From positions 1-54,064 of the forward strand of contig CAJWQG010000021.1 in the NCBI GenBank assembly GCA_913045175.1: 54,064 nt of DNA, written 5' to 3'. A program made the position numbers and the translations under genes. The stretch is from an uncultured Gammaproteobacteria bacterium (lineage in GTDB: Bacteria; Pseudomonadota; Gammaproteobacteria; Pseudomonadales; Azotimanducaceae). Shown here in pieces: positions 7,961-15,646 of this stretch (position 1 is its first letter; every line of letters begins with the position of its first letter). Under the pieces are notes generated by a model, which made no database searches, was not told the DNA's origin, and saw only the letters and a list, made by a program, of their open reading frames with translations.

Positions 7961-10123
7961 ATGTCTATGATAGTTAACACCAACGTTAGCTCATTGACGG
8001 CACAACGATCTTTAGCCGAGTCGAGCAGAATGCTCGATACTGCTATGGAGAGGCTGGCAACGGGCTCAAAGATAAACAGCGCGTCTGACGACGCTGCAGG
8101 ACTTGCAATTGTGCAACGCATGACCTCACAGATCCAGGGTCTTCAGATGGCTGTTAAAAACGCAAATGATGGAATTTCCATGACGCAATCTATTGAAGGC
8201 GCTCTAGTAGAAGTTACTGATATGCTCCAGCGTTTGCGCGAGTTGGCGGTTCAGGCTGCAAACTCTACTAATACTGATGTTGATCGTTCCTATATTCAGG
8301 AGGAAGTAAACTTATTGGTCGCAGAAATCTCACGTATTTCTACGAACACGAGGTATAACGGGCAGCACGTTTTAAATGGAACTTTCTCCAATGTTCAACT
8401 CCAAGTTGGAACTGAAGGTGGAGAGGTCATTAATTTCACTGTCGATTCCACTGCGGCTGACCAATTGGGCGCTTACAAAGTTACTGGTGATAGAATTGAG
8501 GCGAATGCTGCCTCAACGGGAGCCGGAGCCTATGTCAACCCGGTAGGTAACGGAGATGATATTATCATCAACGGTAATACCGTTTCTAGAACGATAGACG
8601 TTGCCCAGGATGATTCGGCTAAGACAGTCGCTGAAAAAATCAATCTTGTTACTGGTGAGACAAAAGTTACGGCTCAGGCTAAGACCTACGCTCACGTCTA
8701 TAGCGAGTATGCAACTGATGAGACCTATAGTATTAAGATTAACGAAGTTACAACTGGAACGTTTGCTATCAGTAGAAGTAATGTGGCGGATGCGGTTGAT
8801 AAGATTAATGCTATTTCTGGTGCCACTAATGTCTTGGCAGAAGCTACTTCAGATAATAAGGTTAGGTTGTATTCTTCCGATGGAAGAGACGTTCTGGTCG
8901 AGAACGAATCCACAGGTACCAACCTAAGAGTTCAGTCAGTTGGCCACGACGGTGTCGCAACTATGCCTCAGAAGGCCTGGCACTTAGGTGTTGCCACCAC
9001 TGCTGGCTCTACTAGTGATATGGTTGCAAATGGCACTTTTACTCTGGTTCAGCGCTCTACCGGACAAACTTGGTCTTTCGCAGTAGGTGAAGGAAACGCT
9101 AGAACAATAGCGGACCTCGAGGCTGATTTGAATGGTATAGATGGAGCTGGAGGTGGTTTTGACGTGAAGGCTAACAGTAGCCTGGCGAATAGCCCATTAG
9201 TAACTGCCACTGAGGATTTCGGAGATTTTGACATCTATTCTGGTACGGATATCCAAGTAGCTGCAAATCTTCAGACGTTCGTTGGTCAGGGTGCTAAAGT
9301 TACTTATGATGGTGATAATGCAGGTCTAAACCCGGCGAGTGCGGGTGCTTCAATTGGTCTTACTTTGAGCAATCTGACCACAGGAAGCTCATATGCATTT
9401 ACTGTTACTTCCGCTTCTGCGAGTGGTCCCACTGCCGCAGAGATGAAAACGGGTTTGGATGCTATAGATGGTGTTGGAGTGTTCACGATATCTGCCGCTG
9501 CGGCTGCTGATGCTGATGGTATCATTTATGGTCCTGCAGACTTCGGAAACTGGACAATCCTGTCATCTGCTGGTGCGGCGATTGGTACTGCAGTGACCAC
9601 TGCCGGTGATCTGAATCTTCTTGACAGGGCTCTTGAAGCTGCTGGCTCGAATGACGCAGTAACTGTGCAGGGTACTGTTGAGTTAACTTCGAGCAAGTCG
9701 TTTTCTGTAACGCAGTCCGATGAAGCATCTGGAGCAGTCACTGACCCTAACGTAGCCACAGGTTCGCTTGGTAACGATAACTACTTCGTTACTCGTGCTG
9801 CTACGCTTGATTCAGTATCAAATATTAACTTGAGGTCGACGGCAGGAGCGGGCGCAGCCATTAAAACGCTTGACGGCGCTATCGAGAAGATATCTTCTGC
9901 CCGAGCTGAGCTCGGTGCAATTGAGAATCGTCTTGAGCACACTGTGTCAAACTTGATGAATGTTGCTGAGAACACTGCACACTCTCGATCACAAATCAAG
10001 GATACTGACTTCTCAGTTGAATCCGCTAACCTAGCTAAAGCACAGGTACTACAGCAAGCTGGTACCGCTATGCTAGCGCAGGCAAATGCGCGATCACAGT
10101 TGGTCCTCCAACTCCTTCAATAA
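7961..10123 (+). CDS. fliC: Flagellin, large (720 aa)
   Basis: This is the filament subunit. The conserved D0/D1 N-terminus (residues 1-150: I-V-N-T-N-V-S-S-L, R-L-A-T-G-S-K-I-N-S-A-S-D-D-A-A-G-L-A-I) and C-terminus (about 620-720: A-R-A-E-L-G-A-I-E-N-R-L, ending L-V-L-Q-L-L-Q) are intact. Between them is a ~470-residue variable D2/D3 insert, so the protein is much larger than the usual 280-500 aa. The insert holds a Flagellin_IN-type segment (about 250-325) and two diverged ~80-residue units, each with L-x-x-I-D-G and D-F-G-(D/N)-(F/W) motifs, which suggests internal duplication. GGAGG precedes ATG by 6 bases. No flaG, fliD or fliS follows; a terminator does. Most of the insert would be exposed on the filament surface. 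Confidence 0.97.
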   Translation: MSMIVNTNVSSLTAQRSLAESSRMLDTAMERLATGSKINSASDDAAGLAIVQRMTSQIQGLQMAVKNANDGISMTQSIEGALVEVTDMLQRLRELAVQAANSTNTDVDRSYIQEEVNLLVAEISRISTNTRYNGQHVLNGTFSNVQLQVGTEGGEVINFTVDSTAADQLGAYKVTGDRIEANAASTGAGAYVNPVGNGDDIIINGNTVSRTIDVAQDDSAKTVAEKINLVTGETKVTAQAKTYAHVYSEYATDETYSIKINEVTTGTFAISRSNVADAVDKINAISGATNVLAEATSDNKVRLYSSDGRDVLVENESTGTNLRVQSVGHDGVATMPQKAWHLGVATTAGSTSDMVANGTFTLVQRSTGQTWSFAVGEGNARTIADLEADLNGIDGAGGGFDVKANSSLANSPLVTATEDFGDFDIYSGTDIQVAANLQTFVGQGAKVTYDGDNAGLNPASAGASIGLTLSNLTTGSSYAFTVTSASASGPTAAEMKTGLDAIDGVGVFTISAAAAADADGIIYGPADFGNWTILSSAGAAIGTAVTTAGDLNLLDRALEAAGSNDAVTVQGTVELTSSKSFSVTQSDEASGAVTDPNVATGSLGNDNYFVTRAATLDSVSNINLRSTAGAGAAIKTLDGAIEKISSARAELGAIENRLEHTVSNLMNVAENTAHSRSQIKDTDFSVESANLAKAQVLQQAGTAMLAQANARSQLVLQLLQ

Positions 10124-10148
10124 AGCAATTTATTTTTAGGAGTTTGGA

Positions 10149-10180
10149 AAAGCCGGGGGTAACCCCGGCTTTACTTTTTG
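10149..10180 (+). terminator. Intrinsic terminator after flagellin, also usable from the other strand
   Basis: AAAGCCGGGG (10149-10158) pairs with CCCCGGCTTT (10163-10172) over 10 bp around a GTAA loop and is followed by TTACTTTTTG. On the opposite strand the stem is followed by TTTTCC, so it may also end the converging transglycosylase transcript, whose stop codon (10171-10173) lies in the stem. Confidence 0.88.
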
Positions 10181-10953
10181 TTCACTGATTTTTCCCTAAT
10201 GGCGTTGTTAATCAAAAAGCGAAGTTCTCCCTTCGCATCGGCAGTGCCCATTATTTCTGGAAGTCTATTTCTAATCGTCAGTAGTTCTGGAGTAGAGCAG
10301 AAAGTATGGTTGCGAGTTAACCATTGATAAGCATGTTGAAACCTTAGCTTTGGGTGGTGCGTCCTTCGGCTTGAGGCCTGGAATTCCATCAAATTACAAC
10401 TGCTACGTCTGCTTAACTCGTTTGATTCGGTGATTAGCACCTCTTCTTGAAGAATCTTTTCGATGTAAATGACTGATTGTCTGGGAATATGATCTATCTG
10501 TTTTATTTTGGTCGGTCCCTGGTGGTAGGCCGCTAAAGCAAATAATTTGCTCTGAAATATCGAAGATAGACGTGCGAGGTAACTTGCCCCAGCGTCGATG
10601 TTCAAGCAGGGATCTGTCAGATCGTTTTTATCCACTACTCCAAGTTCAATAGCTGTTTGAGGCCATTTGATTTGCATCAGGCCAATCGCTCCCGATGAGG
10701 ATTCGGCTAATGGATTAAAACTACTTTCGACACTCGCTACAGCGGCAATAAAATTCGCGTCTAAGTTGAATTTTTTCGCTGATGCTTCGAAGCATGATTT
10801 ATAGGGGAAAACACTATCTGAAGCGTGAGAATAAGCTGCGCAGGTTATCAAAGCAGTAAGTGTGAAGTAACGTTTAATGTCAGCCCAAATTTTAAGGGGG
10901 ATTGATCCTGTCCAGCTAAAGCTGAATCTGTCGGAATATCGACACATGTGCAT
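10171..10953 (-). CDS. Lytic transglycosylase (SLT family), secreted
   Basis: This enzyme cleaves peptidoglycan glycan strands in the periplasm. Motifs of the family 1 SLT domain are clear: A-S-V-E-S-S-F-N with the catalytic Glu (about residue 74), S-G-A-I-G-L-M-Q-I, D-P-C-L-N-I-D-A-G-A-S-Y-L and A-A-Y-H-Q-G-P. A hydrophobic segment (T-L-T-A-L-I-T-C-A-A) ending S-H-A near residue 44 looks like a signal peptide, though the listed start leaves a long n-region; a later non-ATG start is possible. The C-terminal ~90 residues match no domain I know. It sits reversed between flagellin and fliP, where a wall-opening enzyme for flagellar assembly would fit. That role is inferred from location only. 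Confidence 0.85.
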   Translation of the reverse strand: MHMCRYSDRFSFSWTGSIPLKIWADIKRYFTLTALITCAAYSHASDSVFPYKSCFEASAKKFNLDANFIAAVASVESSFNPLAESSSGAIGLMQIKWPQTAIELGVVDKNDLTDPCLNIDAGASYLARLSSIFQSKLFALAAYHQGPTKIKQIDHIPRQSVIYIEKILQEEVLITESNELSRRSSCNLMEFQASSRRTHHPKLRFQHAYQWLTRNHTFCSTPELLTIRNRLPEIMGTADAKGELRFLINNAIREKSVNKK

Positions 10954-11003
10954 TAATTTTGGGTTAAAATATCATAAGTAATTGATTTTATATCAAAAAA
11001 TAG

Positions 11004-11020
11004 TTGGCCTTTAAATTGCA
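11004..11020 (+). promoter_or_regulatory. Sigma-54-like promoter before fliP
   Basis: TTGGCC-N6-TTGCA places GG (11006-11007) and GC (11018-11019) exactly 10 bases apart, the invariant spacing of RpoN promoters (TGGCAC-N5-TTGCW). It lies in the gap between the divergent transglycosylase gene and fliP, about 50 bases before fliP. This fits FleQ/FlrA-type control of early flagellar genes in polar flagellates. No enhancer site was identified. Confidence 0.65.
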
Positions 11021-11069
11021 TTAATAAGGTTCCTGTAGCTCTTCGCTTGAGAGAAAGACGTTGGAATTT

Positions 11070-11846
11070 ATGCAATTCAAAGGGTGCATTAAAGTGTACA
11101 TTCGCGCAAGCAGATTAATTAGTCTCCTTAGTGCGCTTATGCTCTTATCGTTATCCAGTCTGGGATTAGCTGCTGAAGCGCCAGCGCTCACACTAATAAC
11201 CGCGAATGAGAGCGGTTCGGAATATGGTCTCTCACTTCAAATAATTGTTTTAATGACGCTGCTGACCTTGATTCCTTCCATGGTCATATTAATGACGTCT
11301 TTTACGCGAATAATCATTGTGCTATCCCTGCTCCGACAAGCGTTAGGGATAGGTCAAACGCCACCAAATCAGATTTTGATCGGTATTGCCATATTCTTAT
11401 CGTTTTACGTGATGAAGCCGGTTTTCGATCAAATATATGAAGGTGCGTACTTGCCGGTGCAAGCCAACGAAATTTCTTTCCAGAAAGGGCTGGAACAGGC
11501 TGTCCCACCAATTAAAGCATTCATGCTCAGTCAGGTTAGAGAAAAGGATTTGCTGATGTTTATGGAGATGGCCGAGGAGGATCCAGCTGAAAATGAAGCT
11601 GATATTTCTCTTGCCACGCTAATACCGGCTTTTGTCACATCGGAATTGAAAACAGCCTTTACTATAGGTTTCTTGATCTATATCCCGTTTGTGATTATCG
11701 ATTTAGTGGTTGCGAGTATATTGATGTCAATGGGGATGATGATGCTCTCACCAATGATGATTTCCATGCCTTTCAAGCTTCTGCTGTTCGTTCTTGTAGA
11801 TGGATGGAGCCTGGTCACAGGCTCGTTGGTCGCAACTTTTGGGTGA
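11070..11846 (+). CDS. fliP: Flagellar export gate protein FliP
   Basis: FliP forms, with FliQ and FliR, the helical export gate in the inner membrane. The protein has a cleavable signal-like N-terminus (L-I-S-L-L-S-A-L-M-L-L-S-L ending L-A-A-E-A). Four membrane segments follow, with the FliP signatures S-F-T-R-I-I-I-V-L-S-L-L-R, T-P-P-N-Q-I-L-I-G and M-M-M-L-S-P-M-M-I-S-M-P-F-K. Length is ~258 aa from ATG 11070. GTG at 11094 (250 aa, with AAAGGG before it) would give a tidier signal peptide and is an equal alternative. fliQ follows after 6 bases. Confidence 0.96.
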   Translation: MQFKGCIKVYIRASRLISLLSALMLLSLSSLGLAAEAPALTLITANESGSEYGLSLQIIVLMTLLTLIPSMVILMTSFTRIIIVLSLLRQALGIGQTPPNQILIGIAIFLSFYVMKPVFDQIYEGAYLPVQANEISFQKGLEQAVPPIKAFMLSQVREKDLLMFMEMAEEDPAENEADISLATLIPAFVTSELKTAFTIGFLIYIPFVIIDLVVASILMSMGMMMLSPMMISMPFKLLLFVLVDGWSLVTGSLVATFG

Positions 11847-11852
11847 TGTCTG

Positions 11853-12122
11853 ATGGATACCGGATTTGTTCTAGATATCGCTACTGAGGCCATTGCAGTC
11901 ATGGTTTTAGTCGCTGCACCCGTGCTCGGTGCAGCACTTGCGACGGGGTTGTTGATTGGAATATTGCAGGCGGCAACGTCGATTCAGGAGATGACCCTTA
12001 GTTTTATTCCAAAGCTGGCGGTAATGGTCGTGGCACTTGTTCTATTTGGAGAATGGCAATTAGCTTTAATGATTGATTATTTCGAAATTATATTTGAACG
12101 TATCCAGACGTTGGCTTTTTGA
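11853..12122 (+). CDS. fliQ: Flagellar export gate protein FliQ
   Basis: FliQ is a small two-helix membrane protein of the export gate. The 89-aa product is full length, with the conserved A-P-V-L-G-A-A-L-A-T-G-L-L-I-G-I-L-Q-A segment, the A-T-S-I-Q-E-M-T-L-S-F-I-P-K loop, and a second hydrophobic helix. It lies between fliP and fliR in the classic order. The fliR ATG starts 2 bases after its stop codon. Confidence 0.96.
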   Translation: MDTGFVLDIATEAIAVMVLVAAPVLGAALATGLLIGILQAATSIQEMTLSFIPKLAVMVVALVLFGEWQLALMIDYFEIIFERIQTLAF

Positions 12123-12124
12123 TT

Positions 12125-12895
12125 ATGGTACTTTTTGTTGCCGATATAGTTCAATGGCTCAGTCAGTTTCTTTGGCCTTTGGTTAGGGTTTCTGCTTTTT
12201 TGCTTGCTGGACCCTTTTTCTCTTTAGCTGCCGTTAACTTTCGGATAAGAGTAGCAGTCGTCCTTGTTATTACCTGGATGATTTATCCTCTTGTTCATGT
12301 GCCAGATATAGACCCGTTTAGTTTTACGGCTGTGACGGGAATATTGCATGAGGTTTTTGTTGGCGGATTAATGGGGTTAACCCTGCAGATTGTAATCGCT
12401 GCGCTAGTCGTTGCAGGTCAAGCAATAGCGGGAAGTATGGGTCTTAGCATGGCCAATATGATAGACCCAAACTTGGGTAGTGTTCCCTCTCTGGCACAAT
12501 TTTTTTTGATCATAGGGACGCTCCTGTTTTTGTCTTTAGGAGGTCATCTCATCATGATCTCTGTACTGTATTCTAGTTTCGATCTCCTACCTATTGCTTC
12601 AGGGGGATTTAACACGGATATGATAGTGTCGCTCCTAAACTGGTCGTCAGAAATTTTCATTGGTGCGGCTGTTATTGCTTTCCCAATTATGATCGGTCTT
12701 CTTTTAGTCAATGCATTACTGGGTCTAATATCGCGAGCTGCACCAAGTTTGAATGTCTTCGCTATTGGTTTCCCAGCGCTTATTCCTCTAGGTCTGGTCA
12801 TGTTGCTGTTGACTATGACGATTTGGTTGGAACACGTTGAAAACTTGTGGTTCGTTGGATTTAGCAGAATAAATGCAATTATAGGGGGAGGCTAA
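12125..12895 (+). CDS. fliR: Flagellar export gate protein FliR
   Basis: FliR completes the FliP5-FliQ4-FliR1 gate. The 256-aa protein has about six hydrophobic segments and family motifs including R-V-S-A-F-L-L-A-G-P-F-F, G-Q-A-I-A-G-S-M-G-L-S-M-A-N-M-I-D-P and G-L-I-S-R-A-A-P-S-L-N-V-F-A-I-G-F-P. ATG 12125 is chosen over an in-frame TTG at 12119 that overlaps fliQ. flhB begins one base after the stop. Confidence 0.96.
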   Translation: MVLFVADIVQWLSQFLWPLVRVSAFLLAGPFFSLAAVNFRIRVAVVLVITWMIYPLVHVPDIDPFSFTAVTGILHEVFVGGLMGLTLQIVIAALVVAGQAIAGSMGLSMANMIDPNLGSVPSLAQFFLIIGTLLFLSLGGHLIMISVLYSSFDLLPIASGGFNTDMIVSLLNWSSEIFIGAAVIAFPIMIGLLLVNALLGLISRAAPSLNVFAIGFPALIPLGLVMLLLTMTIWLEHVENLWFVGFSRINAIIGGG

Positions 12896-12896
12896 A

Positions 12897-14060
12897 ATGG
12901 CAGAAGATACCCCCCAGGAAGATAAAACAGAAGAACCCACAGCGCGTCGCCTGGAAAAAGCGCGTGAAGATGGCCAAGTTTTAAGATCGCAGGACCTCAC
13001 GATTGCTGTTCTGACTATGGGATTCATTGGAATTTTGTATTTCGTGGGAGGCGTCATGGGTTCCAAATACTTGGAAATATTCTCTAAGGGTTTTGTTTTT
13101 GAAAGACATCAAGTCTTTGAACCTAATCAAATGGTCATTAGCTTGGTCGATCAGGTTGCAGATGCCGGAGGTTTGCTTATCCCAATCCTTATGGCTGCAG
13201 TGACTTTAGCGATTTTGGGTGCTGTAGCACTCGATGGTTTCGTTTTCTCATGGAAGGCAATTGCGCCGAAGGCGTCCAAGATCAACCCCCTCAGTGGTTT
13301 AGCTAGGATTTTTGGCTTGCGGGCTTTGGTCGAACTTTTTAAGGCTTTGATGAAGTTTACGCTGGTTGCAACGATCGGTGGTTTTTATATTTACTTGAAT
13401 TTCGACACCGTGATGGAGTTATCTCGTACTTACTTGGGGACGGCTATTCAAGGTGGTATCTCAACAGTAATGCTTGGAGCTTTGATAACCAGTCTTGCTT
13501 TGGTCATTATCGCAGCTATTGATGTTCCATATCAGCGTTTTGAGTTCATAAAGAAATTGCGTATGACTAAGCAGGAAATTAAAGACGAATTGAAAGAGAT
13601 GGAAGGCCAGCCTGAAGTTCGACAGAGGATTAAGCAAAAGCAAAGAGAACTGGCTGAACAGCGAATGCTCGATGATGTACCAAAAGCTGATGTTGTTATT
13701 ACCAATCCGGAACATTTCTCTGTCGCGCTTACATATGACCAGAGTTCTGAAGATGCCCCTCGGGTGGTCGCTAAGGGCAAGGGTTTCATAGCAGCAAAAA
13801 TTAGAGAGCTGGCAAAAGAACACAATGTTCATATATTTGAAGCGCCGGCTTTAGCAAGAGCGATCTATTTCACGACCGATATTGGTTCAAGAATTCCTGC
13901 AGCATTGTATATGGCGGTAGCTCAAGTTATCGCATATGTCTACAACCTTAAACAATTGAGTTCGGATTTAGGAAGACCCAAAAAACCAAGACCTAATGTA
14001 CCCAAGGATTTGAGATTTGATGAGCGTGGACAAAGATCTCAGCTTGATAAGAAGCCATAG
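12897..14060 (+). CDS. flhB: Flagellar export switch protein FlhB
   Basis: FlhB sits beside the export gate and, by self-cleavage in its cytoplasmic domain, switches export from hook to filament substrates. The 387-aa protein has the D-K-T-E-E-P-T-A-R-R-L-E-K-A-R-E-D-G-Q-V N-terminus, four membrane segments (about 32-210) and the cytoplasmic domain. The cleavage site reads N270-P-E-H-F rather than the N-P-T-H of enteric FlhB. Asn and Pro, the scissile pair, are kept. The C-terminus has a basic ~35-residue tail beyond the usual end. flhA does not follow in this window. Confidence 0.95.
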   Translation: MAEDTPQEDKTEEPTARRLEKAREDGQVLRSQDLTIAVLTMGFIGILYFVGGVMGSKYLEIFSKGFVFERHQVFEPNQMVISLVDQVADAGGLLIPILMAAVTLAILGAVALDGFVFSWKAIAPKASKINPLSGLARIFGLRALVELFKALMKFTLVATIGGFYIYLNFDTVMELSRTYLGTAIQGGISTVMLGALITSLALVIIAAIDVPYQRFEFIKKLRMTKQEIKDELKEMEGQPEVRQRIKQKQRELAEQRMLDDVPKADVVITNPEHFSVALTYDQSSEDAPRVVAKGKGFIAAKIRELAKEHNVHIFEAPALARAIYFTTDIGSRIPAALYMAVAQVIAYVYNLKQLSSDLGRPKKPRPNVPKDLRFDERGQRSQLDKKP

Positions 14061-14071
14061 AGGAGGACGAT

Positions 14072-15625
14072 ATGGACAAAACTAATATTTCTAACGTAAT
14101 TCGGAATAAAGAGATCTCTTCGTTTGGAGATCGTGATGCCGCATACGTGAGTTCTGCTGTTGAAGTCTTGAATAAACCTGGCGATATTGTGGTTATTGAA
14201 GCCGAACTCAGATCACTGAGAGACCATTATGTGAAGCAGATTTTGTCGTTGTTTTTTGCTGTAGCACCCAATGCTGTAGTCAATCGATGTAATAAAGACA
14301 GAGATTGGATGATTACTGCGATTAATAAATCGTTACTCAAAAAGCAAGTTGAAGTCAAAAGTGGAAGTCACCCCAAGTTATCGGAGGTTTGGATAGTTGA
14401 TATAAGTACTAGAGAAGATTTCGGTCTGTTAAAGCTTACACAGACACTGATTTCTCAATTTTCAGATGCAGGTATAGGTTTGCTTGCCAGTTGTTCACCT
14501 GCAATTGCTGGTCAAGATAATTTCTATCGATGGTCTAGTCGTCTTAACATTCCAGCATGGAGATTTGAGTTGCCCGATGCCATCGCAATCGATGCTTTTC
14601 TAGAGCAGGAAGCAGAAGCGGGTGCAATTAATCAGGCAAGACGATTAGTAGAAGAGCTTCGAGATGAAGTTGGCAACAACTTGGAGGGAAAACTCACAGG
14701 TCTGGATGATGGGGAGAAAATTACAAAAGAGATTGACGATAACGTCGCGTATCTAAGAAACGAAGGTGTCTCTCATCATAATGAGATCCAAGATAAGGTT
14801 AACCTAGGGGAGCCTTTGTTAGATTGCAGGGCGGATGCGGTTGCTTTGAAACATACTCAAACGAGACTATTTGATCGAGTAAAGAATTGGAATGTTCGGG
14901 GTAGTATCAAGGTGGCAATTTGTGGTCTTTGTTTACTTGTTACGTCTATAGTTTCTGTATATGTAATGGTGGATGATTCATTCATAAATCGTATACATGA
15001 ACATGGTTTTGATACCTATGCTGGCAAAATTAAAAGCTATTTTGGTGCGTTTGGTATGAAAGATGAGAGTGGAATTATAGAAACAGAGATCTCAGGTGCG
15101 GAGCAAAATGTTACTGATCTTCAAGACGTTAAAACCGAAAGCATTGAGTTTGAGTTAGAGGCAACAACTAGCAATTTTATTGGACCCGCGGTATCTCTGG
15201 CGCGATCAGAAACTGGAAAAATACAGCAAAATGATCAAGATTTTGATTATGGGGCCGAATTCGTAGTCACTGAAAAAATCAATATGAATGATTTGAAAGA
15301 GAAAGTTATCAGTGTTCAGTTACAGAATGAAGAGTTGAAATCTATAGTGTATGGCCAGACAGAACGAAATCAAGACGTTACTTTGCAACCACCTTCGACA
15401 GAATATTTTGCTCAGCTAGGGGCATTTGGGACAAAAAATGCTGCTTTAGGATGGCAATTGATTCGATCGAATGGCTTACCGAGAACGTTTGTTTCAGAAA
15501 AACCGATTGGTTTGTGGGCGGTATTGAGCGGACCTTTTGAATCACGAGAATTGGCGAGGGATACCTTCTCTAATCTGGGCATGAACGTCTTTGTTATCAC
15601 AGGCTCAGATATAAAGAACAACTAA
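14072..15625 (+). CDS. Membrane protein with degenerate AAA-like N-terminus and C-terminal SPOR domain
   Basis: The 517-aa protein has three parts. Residues 1-190 resemble the fold of the AAA ATPase in ExeA/DamX-type proteins: a strand V-W-I-V-D-I-S like Walker B, then T-L-I-S-Q-F-S-D-A-G-I-G-L-L-A-S. No Walker A lysine motif is present, so ATP binding is unlikely. One membrane helix lies at about 275-295 (V-A-I-C-G-L-C-L-L-V). A SPOR-type domain occupies about 445-515 (Y-F-A-Q-L-G-A-F-G-T, then W-A-V-L-S-G-P-F-E-S-R-E). SPOR domains bind denuded peptidoglycan, usually at division sites. A strong AGGAGG site precedes ATG, 11 bases after flhB, so it is probably co-transcribed with the flagellar genes. 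The DamX-like arrangement is an inference from weak similarity. Confidence 0.75.
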   Translation: MDKTNISNVIRNKEISSFGDRDAAYVSSAVEVLNKPGDIVVIEAELRSLRDHYVKQILSLFFAVAPNAVVNRCNKDRDWMITAINKSLLKKQVEVKSGSHPKLSEVWIVDISTREDFGLLKLTQTLISQFSDAGIGLLASCSPAIAGQDNFYRWSSRLNIPAWRFELPDAIAIDAFLEQEAEAGAINQARRLVEELRDEVGNNLEGKLTGLDDGEKITKEIDDNVAYLRNEGVSHHNEIQDKVNLGEPLLDCRADAVALKHTQTRLFDRVKNWNVRGSIKVAICGLCLLVTSIVSVYVMVDDSFINRIHEHGFDTYAGKIKSYFGAFGMKDESGIIETEISGAEQNVTDLQDVKTESIEFELEATTSNFIGPAVSLARSETGKIQQNDQDFDYGAEFVVTEKINMNDLKEKVISVQLQNEELKSIVYGQTERNQDVTLQPPSTEYFAQLGAFGTKNAALGWQLIRSNGLPRTFVSEKPIGLWAVLSGPFESRELARDTFSNLGMNVFVITGSDIKNN

Positions 15626-15646
15626 AATTTTCATGGGGTCAAGAAA

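Noticed and set aside
8501-9999. Antisense and out-of-frame open frames in the flagellin insert
   Set aside because: They arise from the codon bias of the flagellin gene and show no start signals or family resemblance.
12897-14060. Type III secretion (virulence) family member instead of flagellar FlhB
   Set aside because: It lies in a full flagellar gene order and its N-terminus is of the flagellar FlhB type.
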